Position numbers and translations under genes: made by a program | In this document: in pieces, positions 31,801-42,057 of the stretch | Numbering within the stretch: the stretch's first letter is position 1 | Layout of the letters: each line of letters opens with the position of its first letter | DNA from: Oscillospiraceae bacterium | GTDB lineage: Bacteria > Bacillota > Clostridia > Oscillospirales > Ruminococcaceae | Direction of reading: 5' to 3' | Length of the DNA stretch: 64,000 nucleotides | Assembly (NCBI GenBank): GCA_022800935.1 | Contig: JAAWRH010000008.1 | Coordinates: 1-64,000, forward strand | The notes under the pieces: model-generated | The model's input: the letters and a program-made list of their open reading frames with translations, nothing else | Databases searched by the model: none | Told to the model about the DNA's origin: nothing

Positions 31801-31876
31801 GCAGGGGTGTTTCGCGCTTGCGAGCGCGACCAAAGGGCGCCGCCCTTTGGAAACCTGCCACTTTCGAGAAAGCGGC
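31801..31876. repeat. Multi-hairpin extragenic palindrome
   Basis: Three hairpins in series: CGCGCTTGCGAGCGCG (31813-31828), CCAAAGGGCG/CGCCCTTTGG (31830-31850) and CCACTTTCGAGAAAGCGG (31858-31875). GCAGG (31801-31805) and CCTGC (31854-31858) enclose the first two as a junction. The middle palindrome resembles REP-like repeats I recall from Oscillospiraceae genomes. Confidence 0.65.
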
Positions 31877-31910
31877 CAAAGCTTTTAATTTGTGTTGGTT
31901 TTCTGTTCCC

Positions 31911-34900
31911 TTAGAAAAACGTCATCTGACTGGACTCCGGCAGACCGTCCAATGCCCCCGCCGTCCTCAATAGGTCAACTACCGCCTTCGATACCCCCGA
32001 CCGGGTGGATATCTCATCCGCCGATAGATATTCCCCTTGCTTCCCAGCCTCCTCCAGGGCGCTGGCGGCATTCCCCCCCAGCCCCTTCAGCGCCGCAAAG
32101 GGCAGCCTCAGCTTCCCATCCTCCGGCAGATACTTCGCCGCCGCAGACTTGTATAAATCCACCGGCAGAAAGGAAAATCCCCTCGCCATCATCTCGTTGA
32201 GTATCTGTAAACTGGTGTATTGGTCCTCCTCCTTGGCCGTCCTGTCGTTGCCCTTGTTCTTTATTTCCTCCATCCGTATCTTCACAAGCTGCCGCCCCTG
32301 AATGGCCGCCTCCGCGTCAATGTCCCCGCCCCGCACCGTAAAGAAAGCGGCGTAGTATTCCAGCGGCCTGTATACCTTGTACCACCCCAGCCGTACCGCC
32401 GCGATGATATACGCGCTGGCGTGAGATTTGGGGAACATGTACTTAATTTTATAGCAGCTGTCTATATACCACGGGGGAACGTTATGGGCCTTCATGGCGT
32501 CGATGTGCTCCTGGGTCAGCAGTTTGGTTGCCAGCCCCTTACGGGTGATCTCCATGATTTTAAAGGCCATGCTGGGCTCCAGCCCCATCTGTATCAGATA
32601 GGTCATAATGCTGTCACGGGTACCGATAACCTCTGAAATGGTGCAGGTCTTGTTGTGAATCAGTTCCTGGGCATTCCCCAGCCATACGTCGGTGCCGTGG
32701 GACAGGCCGGAAATCTGGAGCAGGTCGGAAAAATTCTTAGGCTGGCATTCCTCCAGCATCTGGCGGACAAAGGGGGTACCCATCTCCGGCAGGGAAAGGC
32801 TTCCGGTGTTGCAGTCGATGTCCTCCTTGGTCACTCCCAGCGCCTCCGGGGAGGTGAAGAGGGAATAGACCTTCTTGTCGTTCATGGGCACATCCATGAT
32901 GCTGGTGCCGGTCAGGTCCTCCAGATATTTATACAGGGTGGGAACATCATGGCCCAGATTGTCCAGCTTCAGGATGGTATCGTGAAGGGAATGGAAGTCG
33001 AAGTGGGTAGTGACAATTCCCGAATCGGAGGAGTCGGCGGGATGTTGAACCGGGGAAAAGTCGTAGACGTCATAGGCGTTGGGCACAACCACCATGCCGC
33101 CGGGGTGCTGTCCGGTGGTGCGCTTGACCCCGGTACACCCCTCCGCAAGGCGGAGTTCCTCCGCCCGGTGGACGGTCCGCCCCTTTTCCTCCAGATATTT
33201 TTTCACATATCCGTAAGCGGTCTTTTCCGCCACAGTGGAGATGGTACCGGCCTTGAACACATGGGAGGGGCCGAACAGCTCCTCGGTGTACCGGTGGGCG
33301 CGGGACTGGTATTCTCCGGAGAAGTTCAGGTCAATATCCGGCGACTTGTCCCCCTTAAAGCCCAGGAACGTCTCAAAGGGAATGTTGTGACCGTCCTGGT
33401 TCATATGCGTCCCGCAGACGGGGCAGTCCTTTTCCGGCATATCAAAGCCAGAGCCATACGAGCCGTCGGTAATAAATTCGCTGTGCTTGCATTTGGGGCA
33501 GACGTAATGGGGCGGCAGAGGATTTACCTCTGAAATACCGGCCATAATCGCCACAAAGGAGGAGCCAACCGAGCCGCGGGAACCAACATAGTACCCGTCG
33601 CTCATGGATTTGCTCACCAGCTTCTGGGCGATGATATACAGCACCGCGAAGCCGTTTTTGATGATAGAGGTCAGCTCCTTGTCCAGCCGCTCCCTCACCA
33701 GGTCCGGCAGCGGATCCCCGAACATCTCCTTGGCCCGCCCCCAGGTGATGCGCTGGAGGTCCTCCTCCGCGCCATCGATGGAGGGCGGATAGGTGCCGTC
33801 CGGAATGGGCTTTATCTTTTCCACCATATCGGCGATTTTGTTGGTGTTTTCCACTACAATCTCATAGGCCTTTTCTTTTCCCAGGTAAGCGGAAAATTCC
33901 TCCAGCATTTCATCGGTGGTTTTCAGGTAAAGGGGCGGCTGCTGGCCCGCGCCGGGGTATCCCTGAACCGTCATGAGGACTTCCCGGAAAATCGCGTCCT
34001 CCTTCCGGAGGAAATGCACGTCGCAGGTGGCCACCACCGGCTTGTTCAGCTTTTCGCCCAGGCGGACAATGGTCTTGTTGAACTCCCTGAGCTGTTCCTC
34101 ATCCTTTGCCATTCCCTCCAGGATCATGAAGCGGTTGTTTTCAATGGACTGTATCTCCAGATAGTCGTAAAAGGAGGCAATCTCCAGCAGCTCCCTCTCC
34201 GGCTTGCCCTCCGCCACGGCCCGGAACAGCTCCCCGGCCTCACAGGCAGAGCCCACCAGCAGGCCGTCCCGGTACTTGATAAGCTCACTTTTGGGGACGC
34301 GGGGACGCTTGTAAAAGTAGTCGAGGTGTCCCATGGAAATGAGGCGGTACAGGTTTTTCAGCCCCGTCAGATTGCGCACCAGCAGTATCTGGTGATAGCT
34401 GGGCAGCTTTTTGGGGTCTCCGCCGGTCAGTCCGCTGTTGATTTTTGCGGTAGAGGAAATATTCCTCTCCTGCATTCTCTTGATCATCTCCAAAAGGATT
34501 TTTCCCAGAATCTCCGCGTCATCGCATGCCCGGTGGTGCTGGAAGGGCGGCAGCTTGAGAAAATGGGCTACCTTGTCCAGCTTATGGCTTTTCAGGTCCG
34601 GGAAAAGGCTGCGGCTGAGCTGTAGCGTATCTATATAGGTATAGGGAAACTCCTCCCCCAGCCGGGCGGCTGCGGCCTTCATAAAGCCAGTGTCAAAGGA
34701 GGCGTTGTGGGCTGCCAGGACGCACGCTTCCGGGTCTCCGCAGAATTCCAGGAATTTCCGGTACGCCGCCTCCTCCAGGGGCGCGTCGGCAACCATATCG
34801 TCGGTGATGCTGGTCAGCTTGGTTATTTCAGCGGGAATCGGCTTTTGGGGATTGACAAAGGTATCAAAGCTCTCGGTAATCTCTCCGTTTACAATCTTCA

Positions 34901-36308
34901 CAGCCCCTATTTCGGTCATCCGCTCTGTAGCCGCGGATATCCCTGTTGTTTCAATATCGAATACAATAAAGGTCCCCTGGTTAAAGGGAATGTCAACCTT
35001 CCCCTCTACCACCTGAATCAGATCATTGACAAAATACGCCTCCATCCCGTAAAGGATTTTAAAGTCCTCCAGCTTGGCGGCGGCATTCATCGCTTCGGGG
35101 AACGCCTGGGCCACCCCGTGGTCGGTGATAGCGATGGCCTTGTGTCCCCACTTGTACGCCTGCTGGACCAATGCCCCGGCGCTGGAGACCGCGTCCATGG
35201 CGGACATATTGGTGTGGCAGTGGAGCTCCACCCGTTTTTTCTCCGCCGTGTCCTTTTTCTCCTTCTTTTTTAGCAGACAGATATCATAGGGGCGGATGGC
35301 GATTTCGTGGTCGTATTTATCGTAATCCACCTCCCCCTGCGCCGCCACCGTCACGCCGGATTTCAGCTCGTCCATGGCGCTTTCCTGGTCCTTGTCCACA
35401 ATGAGCTTCAGGGTATTGGAGCTGGTGTAATCGGTAAAATGGATGGCGTAGATGCACTTGCTTCCGTCGCGGGAAAACCGCTTGTCCACCAGGAAGATAT
35501 CCCCCCACACCGTCACCCTGCCGCTGTCCTGGTTGATGCTGTCCAGGCGCACAGGGGTGTCCCGGACCGCCTTGCCCATAAAGACGGTCATCGTATCCGG
35601 CTCAACGGGAAGACCGGTAATGTCAAAGGTCACGCGCATGGTCTGCCTCTCCCCCATGATGGGGCCGCGGCGGGAGCTGCGCCGCCTTCCCTCCCCGCTC
35701 CCGCCGGAATATGGGGCGGGGGCGGCGGAGGCAGAGGGTCTGGAGGGAGGAGGCGGACTGCCCGCTTCCGGCGGAAGGGCGTAAAAGCCCTCCGGCGGCG
35801 GTTCGATGGCGGCAACGCTGTCCCGTTCCTCCTGAGAAAGCTCCAGCACGCCATCAAACTCCACCGGCACATCCAGGGAAAATTCCTCCTGAATCACCTG
35901 GCGGATCATACGGTCGCAGCCTATCTTTTTCAGAATGTCATAGCCGCCGTGGGAAAGGTATATCCGCAGGATCCCCTCCAGGTAATCCGCATGGGCGTCG
36001 TCAAAAAAGCCGTTGACAAGGGCGCCCTGGCGCTTGACCGCCGGAATCAGCTCCGGCAGGTATTCGCTGGTAAACAGCCCGGAAGGGTAACGGGGATGCA
36101 GACCGGTACGGTTCACGCCCAGCTTTTCGGTGATCTGCTGTTCCGCATAGGTGAGGACAGACCGGGCCACAAGGGCTTCAAGCCCCACCTGGATATCCAG
36201 GGTCCGGCCGGCCTTGTTCGCCTGTAGCCGGAGAACCCTTCCCTTCAGCAGCGCTTCGGGAAGGTCACCGGAGAGAACAGAGGAAAACAGGGTACTGAAA
36301 TCTTTCAT
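31911..36308 (-). CDS. polC: DNA polymerase III PolC-type alpha subunit
   Basis: The 1465-residue replicative polymerase of Firmicutes has an N-terminal part, a Pro/Ser-rich linker (about 165-215), an OB fold (about 225-330), a PHP domain ([10 protein letters not shown], about 362), an inserted proofreading 3'-5' exonuclease (FDIETTG, about 449), then the PHP remainder, zinc fingers (CPKC and CPVC, about 933-965), the palm with [11 protein letters not shown] (about 988) and fingers/duplex-binding parts. Length fits PolC (usually about 1430-1470). It is last in a probable radC-fabV-polC operon with gaps of 44 and 38 bases. The TTG-less ATG at 36308 lacks a strong ribosome site. Confidence 0.97.
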   Translation of the reverse strand: MKDFSTLFSSVLSGDLPEALLKGRVLRLQANKAGRTLDIQVGLEALVARSVLTYAEQQITEKLGVNRTGLHPRYPSGLFTSEYLPELIPAVKRQGALVNGFFDDAHADYLEGILRIYLSHGGYDILKKIGCDRMIRQVIQEEFSLDVPVEFDGVLELSQEERDSVAAIEPPPEGFYALPPEAGSPPPPSRPSASAAPAPYSGGSGEGRRRSSRRGPIMGERQTMRVTFDITGLPVEPDTMTVFMGKAVRDTPVRLDSINQDSGRVTVWGDIFLVDKRFSRDGSKCIYAIHFTDYTSSNTLKLIVDKDQESAMDELKSGVTVAAQGEVDYDKYDHEIAIRPYDICLLKKKEKKDTAEKKRVELHCHTNMSAMDAVSSAGALVQQAYKWGHKAIAITDHGVAQAFPEAMNAAAKLEDFKILYGMEAYFVNDLIQVVEGKVDIPFNQGTFIVFDIETTGISAATERMTEIGAVKIVNGEITESFDTFVNPQKPIPAEITKLTSITDDMVADAPLEEAAYRKFLEFCGDPEACVLAAHNASFDTGFMKAAAARLGEEFPYTYIDTLQLSRSLFPDLKSHKLDKVAHFLKLPPFQHHRACDDAEILGKILLEMIKRMQERNISSTAKINSGLTGGDPKKLPSYHQILLVRNLTGLKNLYRLISMGHLDYFYKRPRVPKSELIKYRDGLLVGSACEAGELFRAVAEGKPERELLEIASFYDYLEIQSIENNRFMILEGMAKDEEQLREFNKTIVRLGEKLNKPVVATCDVHFLRKEDAIFREVLMTVQGYPGAGQQPPLYLKTTDEMLEEFSAYLGKEKAYEIVVENTNKIADMVEKIKPIPDGTYPPSIDGAEEDLQRITWGRAKEMFGDPLPDLVRERLDKELTSIIKNGFAVLYIIAQKLVSKSMSDGYYVGSRGSVGSSFVAIMAGISEVNPLPPHYVCPKCKHSEFITDGSYGSGFDMPEKDCPVCGTHMNQDGHNIPFETFLGFKGDKSPDIDLNFSGEYQSRAHRYTEELFGPSHVFKAGTISTVAEKTAYGYVKKYLEEKGRTVHRAEELRLAEGCTGVKRTTGQHPGGMVVVPNAYDVYDFSPVQHPADSSDSGIVTTHFDFHSLHDTILKLDNLGHDVPTLYKYLEDLTGTSIMDVPMNDKKVYSLFTSPEALGVTKEDIDCNTGSLSLPEMGTPFVRQMLEECQPKNFSDLLQISGLSHGTDVWLGNAQELIHNKTCTISEVIGTRDSIMTYLIQMGLEPSMAFKIMEITRKGLATKLLTQEHIDAMKAHNVPPWYIDSCYKIKYMFPKSHASAYIIAAVRLGWYKVYRPLEYYAAFFTVRGGDIDAEAAIQGRQLVKIRMEEIKNKGNDRTAKEEDQYTSLQILNEMMARGFSFLPVDLYKSAAAKYLPEDGKLRLPFAALKGLGGNAASALEEAGKQGEYLSADEISTRSGVSKAVVDLLRTAGALDGLPESSQMTFF

Positions 36309-36346
36309 AACGCCTTACGCCTCCAAAACAAACCGTCAGGACTGCC

Positions 36347-37537
36347 TCAATTTACGCTTGGGATGGCCATTTCCGGGGAAATATCCGCGGAATAATCCAC
36401 CCCGTCCACCTCAAAGCCGAACAGGTTGTAAAAGTCCTTCCAATACCCCTTGATATCTGCCAGCTCCTCCAGGTTTTCCGTGCAGACAGCGGGCCAGTTC
36501 TTTTCGATTTCTCTCTGTATCTCCGGTCTCAGCTCCCAGTCGTCCACCCTAAGGCGGCCTTCCCCGTCCAGAACCGGCATATTTTCAAGGTTAAATAGCT
36601 TTTCCCGGAACAGCCGGTCCATCTGGGCGATGCAGTCCTCGTGGATTCCCTTCTCCTTCATCAGCCTGAACAGCAGGGTGATATAGAGGGGGACCACCGG
36701 AATGGCCGCGCTGGACTGGGTGACAAGGGCCTTGTTTACCGACACATAGGCGGAGCCGCTGATCCCTGCCAGCCGCTCGCTGATCTTCTTTGCGGTGGCT
36801 TCCAGATCCTCCTTGGCCATGCCGATGGTTCCGCTGCGGTACAGCGGGTAGGTCACCTCCGGCCCGATATAGGAATAGGCCACGGTTCTGGCGTTCTGCT
36901 CCAGGACGCCCGCATTGGCCAGGGCATCCATCCACAGTGCCCAATCCTCGCCCCCCATGACCTTGATAGTGTCGTGAATCTCCTGTTCGCTGGCGGGCTG
37001 GACAGAGACCGGGACAATGGCGCGGGTCTTCAGGTCGATGGTCTTGTCGGAATACGCCCTGCCGATGGGCTTCAGGACAGAGGAATAGGTGTTCCCGTCT
37101 GGGGCGGTCCTCCGGGGGGCCGCGATGCTGTACACCACAAAATCCACCTTTCCCAGGCCGCTGCGGATAAGGTCGATTACCTTCTCCTTCATCTCCTGGG
37201 AAAAGGCGTCCCCGATGAGGGTTTTTGCATACAGTCCCTCCTTCTGCGCCTCCTGCTCAAAGGCGGCGGTGTTGTACCACCCGGCGGAGGCGGTACGGCT
37301 GCCGGAGGCGGGCTTTTCAAAGCCCACGCCGATGGTTGCGGCCCTGCTGCCGAAGGCCGCCGCTATCCGGGAGGAAAGCCCATATCCGGTGGAAGCGCCC
37401 AGCACCAGCACCTTTTTCGGCCCCTTAAATTCCCCCTTGCCCTTGACAAAGGCAATCTGATTCTTTACATTCTGTGCGCAGCCCGCGGGGTGTGCGGTGG
37501 TGCAGATAAATCCTCTTACTTTTGGTTCGATGATCAT
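36347..37537 (-). CDS. fabV: FabV-type enoyl-[ACP]/trans-2-enoyl-CoA reductase
   Basis: The 396-residue NADH-dependent reductase shows the nucleotide-binding loop VLVLGASTGYGLSSRIAA (about 43-60), IDLIRSGLGKVDFVVYSIAAP and the catalytic Tyr-x8-Lys (YRSGTIGMAK). FabV is the triclosan-insensitive type; the same family includes trans-2-enoyl-CoA reductases that make short fatty acids such as butyrate. The start MIIEPKVRGFICTTAHP is typical. It lies between radC and polC in the same direction. Confidence 0.95.
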   Translation of the reverse strand: MIIEPKVRGFICTTAHPAGCAQNVKNQIAFVKGKGEFKGPKKVLVLGASTGYGLSSRIAAAFGSRAATIGVGFEKPASGSRTASAGWYNTAAFEQEAQKEGLYAKTLIGDAFSQEMKEKVIDLIRSGLGKVDFVVYSIAAPRRTAPDGNTYSSVLKPIGRAYSDKTIDLKTRAIVPVSVQPASEQEIHDTIKVMGGEDWALWMDALANAGVLEQNARTVAYSYIGPEVTYPLYRSGTIGMAKEDLEATAKKISERLAGISGSAYVSVNKALVTQSSAAIPVVPLYITLLFRLMKEKGIHEDCIAQMDRLFREKLFNLENMPVLDGEGRLRVDDWELRPEIQREIEKNWPAVCTENLEELADIKGYWKDFYNLFGFEVDGVDYSADISPEMAIPSVN

Positions 37538-37581
37538 GTTAAAAACTCCTACATTTTATTTTTCGCGGGAGGATAAATGGT

Positions 37582-38265
37582 TTAAAAGGTCTGGAAATAG
37601 CCTTCCTCCCGCATAGAAAGGCCGTCCTGACCGGATATGATGATATGGTCTATCAGCTTGACCTCCATCTTTTGCAGGTAGCGGTACAGCTCCTGGGTCA
37701 CAATAAAGTCCGCTTTTGAGGGTGTGGTAAAGCCGTTGGGATGGTTATGGGCAATGACTGCGGCGGTTGCCCTGTGCCGCAGCAAAAGGTCCGTGACCTG
37801 GCGGATGGGAAAGGGTGTGCTGGTAACGGTTCCCTCTGAAATCATGGAATAATTGAGAAGCTGGAGGCGGCTGTTCAGGGAGAGCAGACAGCTGCACTCC
37901 ACGGTTTTTCCCAGGAACTTGGGGATGAGGAATTCCTTGAGCTTTTCGGTGGTATCCAGCACCTTCATGCCCTTGTTTTTGGAATCTATGTAACAGGCGG
38001 ATAGCTCCGGAACCAGCTTGAGAAGGGAGGCGGTTACATCCCCCACACCGTCAATCTTAGTCAGGGCGTTAAAGGGGGCGTCGAACACCTTGTCAATGGT
38101 GCCAAAGGTATTGAGGAGGTCATGGGCGGTGGGGTTGACGTCCTTTCTGGGGATGGCGTAGGTCAGGAGCAATTCCAGGACCTGATGGGGTTCAAAGGAG
38201 CTCAGCCCTTCCTGAAGGAAGCGTTTCCGTAGTCTCTGGCGATGTTCGTCGTGGATATTTGCCAT
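37582..38265 (-). CDS. radC: RadC family JAB/MPN domain protein
   Basis: The 227-residue protein has an N-terminal UPF0758 helix-hairpin-helix (KIDGVGDVTASLLKLVPELS) and a C-terminal JAMM site (AHNHPNGFTTPSKAD), with Glu in VECSCLLSLNS. RadC proteins are zinc-dependent JAB-fold proteins of unresolved function linked to DNA repair or mobile DNA. The ATG at 38265 was chosen for AAAGGAGTG directly upstream; the long frame to 38478 runs through the promoter. It is first of the radC-fabV-polC run. Confidence 0.92.
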   Translation of the reverse strand: MANIHDEHRQRLRKRFLQEGLSSFEPHQVLELLLTYAIPRKDVNPTAHDLLNTFGTIDKVFDAPFNALTKIDGVGDVTASLLKLVPELSACYIDSKNKGMKVLDTTEKLKEFLIPKFLGKTVECSCLLSLNSRLQLLNYSMISEGTVTSTPFPIRQVTDLLLRHRATAAVIAHNHPNGFTTPSKADFIVTQELYRYLQKMEVKLIDHIIISGQDGLSMREEGYFQTF

Positions 38266-38308
38266 GAAAAGCACTCCTTTCCGAAAAGTCTGAAGGTAGT
38301 CCTGATAT

Positions 38309-38349
38309 TGGTCACTGACCATTATACCACTGAAAGGGAGAAAAGTCCA
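38309..38349 (-). promoter_or_regulatory. radC promoter with palindrome at the start site
   Basis: On the minus strand TGGACT (38349-38344) and TATAAT (38326-38321), spaced by 17 bases, the -10 having a TGG extension. TGGTCACTGACCA (38309-38321) is a perfect 13-base palindrome at the expected transcription start and could bind a repressor. Confidence 0.6.
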
Positions 38350-38382
38350 CAGCGCCAGCCACAGAAAAACCCATCCCGTCAT

Positions 38383-38411
38383 TTGACACCGGCCTCCCCA
38401 GGTAGTATAAT
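38383..38411 (+). promoter_or_regulatory. Consensus promoter of the Fur-family gene
   Basis: TTGACA (38383-38388) and TATAAT (38406-38411), spacing 17. The ATG follows at 38453 with AAAGGCGGG upstream. Confidence 0.88.
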
Positions 38412-38452
38412 AACCTATATAAAACGACTTTGACTGAAAGGCGGGAAAGTCC

Positions 38453-38872
38453 ATGAGCGATATTTTAAGAGAAAACAAGCTGAAGCGTACAAAATGCCGT
38501 ATCGCGGTGCTTGCCTATCTGGAGACTGCCCAGGGCCCCGTCACTGCGGAGGGACTGTATCAGGCCCTTTCCTCCTCCGGGACCATCCACACAAGCCTGT
38601 CCACCGTCTACCGCACAGTAGGGGCCCTTTCGGAAAAAGGGCTGCTTTTAAAGAGTGCCGGGGCGGACGGGGTGATTCACTACCAGCTCAACAACAGCCG
38701 CCACTGTCACTATCTCATCTGCACCGATTGCAGCCAGGTAGTACCGGTGGACGGGTGTCCCCTCCATGTGCTGGAGGAATCCCTGTCCCAGTCAACCGGC
38801 TATCACATCACCGGGCACCATCTGGAGTTTTTTGGGCTCTGTCCCCAGTGCGCCCAGCGGAAGAAAAAATAG
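38453..38872 (+). CDS. Fur-family metalloregulator
   Basis: The 139-residue protein has a winged helix (RTKCRIAVLAYLETAQGPVT; LSTVYRTVGALSEKG) and a dimer domain with HCHYLICTDCSQVV and LCPQCAQ: two CxxC pairs for a structural zinc plus His-rich sensing residues. It may be Zur, PerR or Fur; the sequence does not decide this. It is transcribed alone, divergently from radC. Confidence 0.88.
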   Translation: MSDILRENKLKRTKCRIAVLAYLETAQGPVTAEGLYQALSSSGTIHTSLSTVYRTVGALSEKGLLLKSAGADGVIHYQLNNSRHCHYLICTDCSQVVPVDGCPLHVLEESLSQSTGYHITGHHLEFFGLCPQCAQRKKK

Positions 38873-38908
38873 AAGGCAATGCGCCTCTCCAACGATGAAT
38901 AAAACAAT

Positions 38909-38945
38909 ACAAGCTCCGGGAGCGACTCCCGGAGCTTGTGATTTT
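38909..38945. terminator. Bidirectional terminator, fur-like gene and rhaA
   Basis: ACAAGCTCCGGGAG (38909-38922) and CTCCCGGAGCTTGT (38926-38939) pair perfectly with a three-base loop. T-rich sequence follows on both strands (GATTTTG; ATTGTTTTATT). Confidence 0.88.
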
Positions 38946-38964
38946 GTCAGCGATGTATCCGGTA

Positions 38965-40224
38965 CTATCTCTTGGACAGAACCTCGTTCTCATACTTTCT
39001 GGCGGCTTCCAGCCACTCCAGGCCGACGCCTGCGTTCTTCTTCTGGCAGTAGTAATCCCATACCATGCCGAAGGGAGCGGCCTTGAACTCCTGGACCATG
39101 GCGAGGCGTCCGGAGACGTCGCCCTTGGCCTCAATCTCCTTCATCAGGGCAACCGGCTGGAGGAGGGCGCTGAGGATGGCCTTTCTCACATTGCGCAGGC
39201 CGGTCATCCAGGCAACGGTACGGTTGACCGACGCATCAAAGAAGTCGGTGGCGATATAGGTGTGGTCCAGCTTGTTCAGACGGACCAGCTCCTCCATGAT
39301 GGCGCGGGTCTCGTCGTCAAAGGCCACTACATGGTCGGAGTCCCAGCGAATGGGGCGGGAAACATGGAGCAGCACCTCGTTGGAGAAGGCGAACACCGCG
39401 CCCAGCTTGGCGGAAACCACCTCGGTGGGGTGATAATGTCCGGTGTCCAGGGTCATGATAATGTGGTCCACCTGCTTGCTCATCACATAACCCATGCAGA
39501 ACTCATGGGAGCCGACGGTATAGCTCTCCAGGCCGATGCCGAACACCTTGGACTCGATGCCGTCGATGACGTCCTTCACGTCCTTGGTGGCCTCAAAAAT
39601 CTGGTCGTAGCTGTCCTTCAGGCGCAGTCTGGGGCCCAGGGTGTCTACAGGGAATTCCTTGTCGCCGTCCGGGGTCCAGTGGTTGATGACGCAGGGCTTG
39701 CCGGTGCGGTCCGCCAGGTACTGGCCGATTCTCCGGCAGCGGATGCCGTGCTCAATCCAGAATTTCCGGGTTTCCTCGTCTGCGGAGGAAAGGGTCCCGT
39801 TCTCGCTCTTGGGGTGGGAGAAGTAGGTGGGATTGAAGTCCAGACCAATTCCCCGTTCCACCGCCCAGTCGGCCCATTTTTCAAAGTGCCTGGGCTCGAT
39901 GGCGTTGCGGTCCACAAAGGTATCCGCCTCCAGGTAGCTGGCGTGGAGGTTTACCTTCTTCGCGCCGGGGATGAATTTCATGGCAAAGTCCAGGTCCGCC
40001 CGCAGCTCGTCGGCTGTGCGCGCCTTGCCGGGATAGTTTCCGGTCGTCTGGATGCCCCCGGTGAGGGACCCTGCGGACTTCTCAAAGCCGATGACGTCGT
40101 CCCCCTGCCAGCAGTGGATGGAAAGAGGAACCCTGTCGCAGATTTCAATCGCCTTGTCCACGTCTATGCCATACTGGGCATAGAATTCCTTTGCGGCTTC
40201 GTAGCCCTTGGAAACATCATACAT
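38965..40224 (-). CDS. rhaA: L-rhamnose isomerase
   Basis: The 419-residue enzyme converts L-rhamnose to L-rhamnulose with Mn/Zn. Visible family stretches are VPLSIHCWQGDDVIGFE, GNYPGKARTADELRADLD, KVNLHASYLE, GLDFNPTYFSHPKSENGTLS, WTPDGDKE and LDTGHYHPTE with metal-binding His/Asp. The ATG at 40224 has AAAGGTGG ahead of it and matches family length; the upstream frame from 40254 is not needed. No rhaB, rhaD or transporter is adjacent, so it stands alone here. Confidence 0.93.
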   Translation of the reverse strand: MYDVSKGYEAAKEFYAQYGIDVDKAIEICDRVPLSIHCWQGDDVIGFEKSAGSLTGGIQTTGNYPGKARTADELRADLDFAMKFIPGAKKVNLHASYLEADTFVDRNAIEPRHFEKWADWAVERGIGLDFNPTYFSHPKSENGTLSSADEETRKFWIEHGIRCRRIGQYLADRTGKPCVINHWTPDGDKEFPVDTLGPRLRLKDSYDQIFEATKDVKDVIDGIESKVFGIGLESYTVGSHEFCMGYVMSKQVDHIIMTLDTGHYHPTEVVSAKLGAVFAFSNEVLLHVSRPIRWDSDHVVAFDDETRAIMEELVRLNKLDHTYIATDFFDASVNRTVAWMTGLRNVRKAILSALLQPVALMKEIEAKGDVSGRLAMVQEFKAAPFGMVWDYYCQKKNAGVGLEWLEAARKYENEVLSKR

Positions 40225-40376
40225 TGTCGCTGTACCACCTTTCAAATTGTCCATTTAGATAAATATATATACCCATTGAATTTATTATAATGTGTATTTG
40301 TCCAAAAAACAAGCCTGAAACAGAGAAAATTATTGCTTATGTGCGGCGGTGTCTTGGGCGGGTTTGGGGTTTTGAT

Positions 40377-41252
40377 TTATTTTTGGTTGGCGAGCTTTCG
40401 GATTTCTTCCCTGGTAAACCGGTACTTCTTATCACAGAAATGGCACTCCACCTGGGTGATCTCCTGCTCCTGGGCCATCTGCTCCAGTTCTTCATTCCCC
40501 AGGCTGCGCAGCGCCCGCTCTACCCGCTCCCGACTGCAATCGCACCGGTAAACCGCCCGCTGTTCATCCAGCAGCTCCGGGGAAAACCTGTCCAGCGCCC
40601 TGCGGCATATCTCCTCCGGCGTCACCCCATCCGCTATCATCCGGGAGACCGGCGGCATGGCCTCAATGTTCTTCTCCAGCCGGTCGATGATTCCCTCCTC
40701 CGCCCCCGGCAGAAGCTGTACCAGGAATCCCCCTGCGGCCTGTACCGTCAGATCCGGGTTGACCAGCACCCCAAGGGCGCAGACCGTGGGCGTCTGCTCG
40801 CTGGCCGCAAAGTAATTGGTGATGTCCTCGGCAATCTCCCCGGAGACAATGGGCGTCTGCCCGATATACGGCTCCTTCATTCCCAGGTCCTTTATTACGG
40901 TCAGGGTGCCCGTCTTCCCCACCGCGCCGGAAACATCCAGCTTGCCGTATTGGTTCAGGGGCAGCTCCACCACCGGGTTGCCTGTATACGCCTTTACGTT
41001 CCCGCGGGAATCCGCCACCGCAATCATTGCCTCCGCCGGTCCGTCCCCGGCCAGGCGAAGGGTTACGGTGTCCTTCTCCCCCTTGAGCAGGTTCCCCATC
41101 ATGGAGGCGGCTGTGAGCAGCCTCCCCAGTGCAGCGGTCATCACCGCCGAGGTTCTGTGGTACTGCTCCGCCTGGGCGGCCATATCGGTAGAATCCACCG
41201 CCATGCAGAATGCCCCGCCGTCCTGGGAGATCATCCTCACCATGTTTCCCAT
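40377..41252 (-). CDS. hslO: Hsp33 redox-regulated chaperone
   Basis: The 291-residue protein has the Hsp33 fold (RTSAVMTAALGRLLTAASMM; LTVIKDLGMKEPYIGQTPI; SGEIAEDITNYFAASEQTP) and the C-terminal zinc site CDCSRERVERAL and CHFCDKKY (about residues 235-270). It holds unfolding proteins when oxidation releases zinc. The ATG at 41252 (MGNMVRM) was taken; one at 41279 is possible. It is last of yerC-methyltransferase-hslO, 50 bases behind the methyltransferase. Confidence 0.92.
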   Translation of the reverse strand: MGNMVRMISQDGGAFCMAVDSTDMAAQAEQYHRTSAVMTAALGRLLTAASMMGNLLKGEKDTVTLRLAGDGPAEAMIAVADSRGNVKAYTGNPVVELPLNQYGKLDVSGAVGKTGTLTVIKDLGMKEPYIGQTPIVSGEIAEDITNYFAASEQTPTVCALGVLVNPDLTVQAAGGFLVQLLPGAEEGIIDRLEKNIEAMPPVSRMIADGVTPEEICRRALDRFSPELLDEQRAVYRCDCSRERVERALRSLGNEELEQMAQEQEITQVECHFCDKKYRFTREEIRKLANQK

Positions 41253-41301
41253 ATTTTTCCAATCCTTCCATACATACAATTTGCAGCGCCAAAACCGCCC
41301 C

Positions 41302-42057
41302 CTACCGGGGGTTTGGCTGGAGCGCCGCGTATATCAGCCTCTGGGACGTTCCGGCGGGAGGGTTAAATGTATCGTCCCCGTACACCGCCAGCAGCTTCAT
41401 CCCGCTTTTCTCGATGAACTCCAGTATCTGCTCGTGGGAATAAGCGCGTTCGGAAAAGCTCTCGGTGTACCGCCGGTACCCTTCCCCCTCCTCCTGGGCA
41501 AAGATATCCAGGGAGATGTCCACCGTCTCCCCGTCCTCGCAGGCGTTCTGCCAGACGCAGTAAAGGTCCCCAAAGTCATAGACAAAGGTCTGCCCCGCCA
41601 GAATCTCCCTGTGCTTGTATAGACTGTTGACATCAAAAAGAAATACGCCCCCCGGCGCAAGGAACAGGGACACCCGGTCGAATACCTGCTGCACTGTCCC
41701 GGCATCGGTGATGTGGTTGAGGCTGTCCAGGGCGCAGACGGCGGCGTCAACGGTTCCATACAGGTCCAGCCCGTCCATGTCCTGACACAGAAACAGGACG
41801 TCCGCCTGCTGCCGGAGCTTTTTTTCCATCGCCTCGGCAAGCATATCCGGAGAACCGTCCACCCCGATCACATCATACCCCAGCCGGGCCAGCTCCAGGG
41901 AGAGGGAACCGGTTCCGCAGGCCAGGTCCAGCACCAGCTCCGCCGGGCGGGCGGCCCACCGGCGGATTAACTCGTCAAAATACGCCGCCCGCGCGGGATA
42001 GCCCACATTTTCCGTCAGCCGGTCATAAAAGCAGGAAAAACCGCCGTAGCCCGCCAT
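41302..42057 (-). CDS. Class I SAM-dependent methyltransferase
   Basis: The 251-residue protein has LVLDLACGTGSLSLELARLG (motif I, about 39-58), DVIGVDGSPDMLAEA and VDAAVCALDSLNHI, then FDVNSLYKHREIL, as in Methyltransf_11/25 proteins found next to yerC. The substrate is not known. Its ATG overlaps the yerC stop (TAATG), so it is translationally coupled. Confidence 0.87.
   Translation of the reverse strand: MAGYGGFSCFYDRLTENVGYPARAAYFDELIRRWAARPAELVLDLACGTGSLSLELARLGYDVIGVDGSPDMLAEAMEKKLRQQADVLFLCQDMDGLDLYGTVDAAVCALDSLNHITDAGTVQQVFDRVSLFLAPGGVFLFDVNSLYKHREILAGQTFVYDFGDLYCVWQNACEDGETVDISLDIFAQEEGEGYRRYTESFSERAYSHEQILEFIEKSGMKLLAVYGDDTFNPPAGTSQRLIYAALQPNPR

Larger units (their letters stand above)
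31450..31910. other. Non-coding region with two structured elements before polC 3' end
   Basis: These 461 bases hold no supported gene. They contain an inverted-repeat element (31674-31756) and a cluster of hairpins (31801-31876), described separately. The open frame at 31547-31762 runs through the inverted repeat and is not a gene. Confidence 0.6.
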
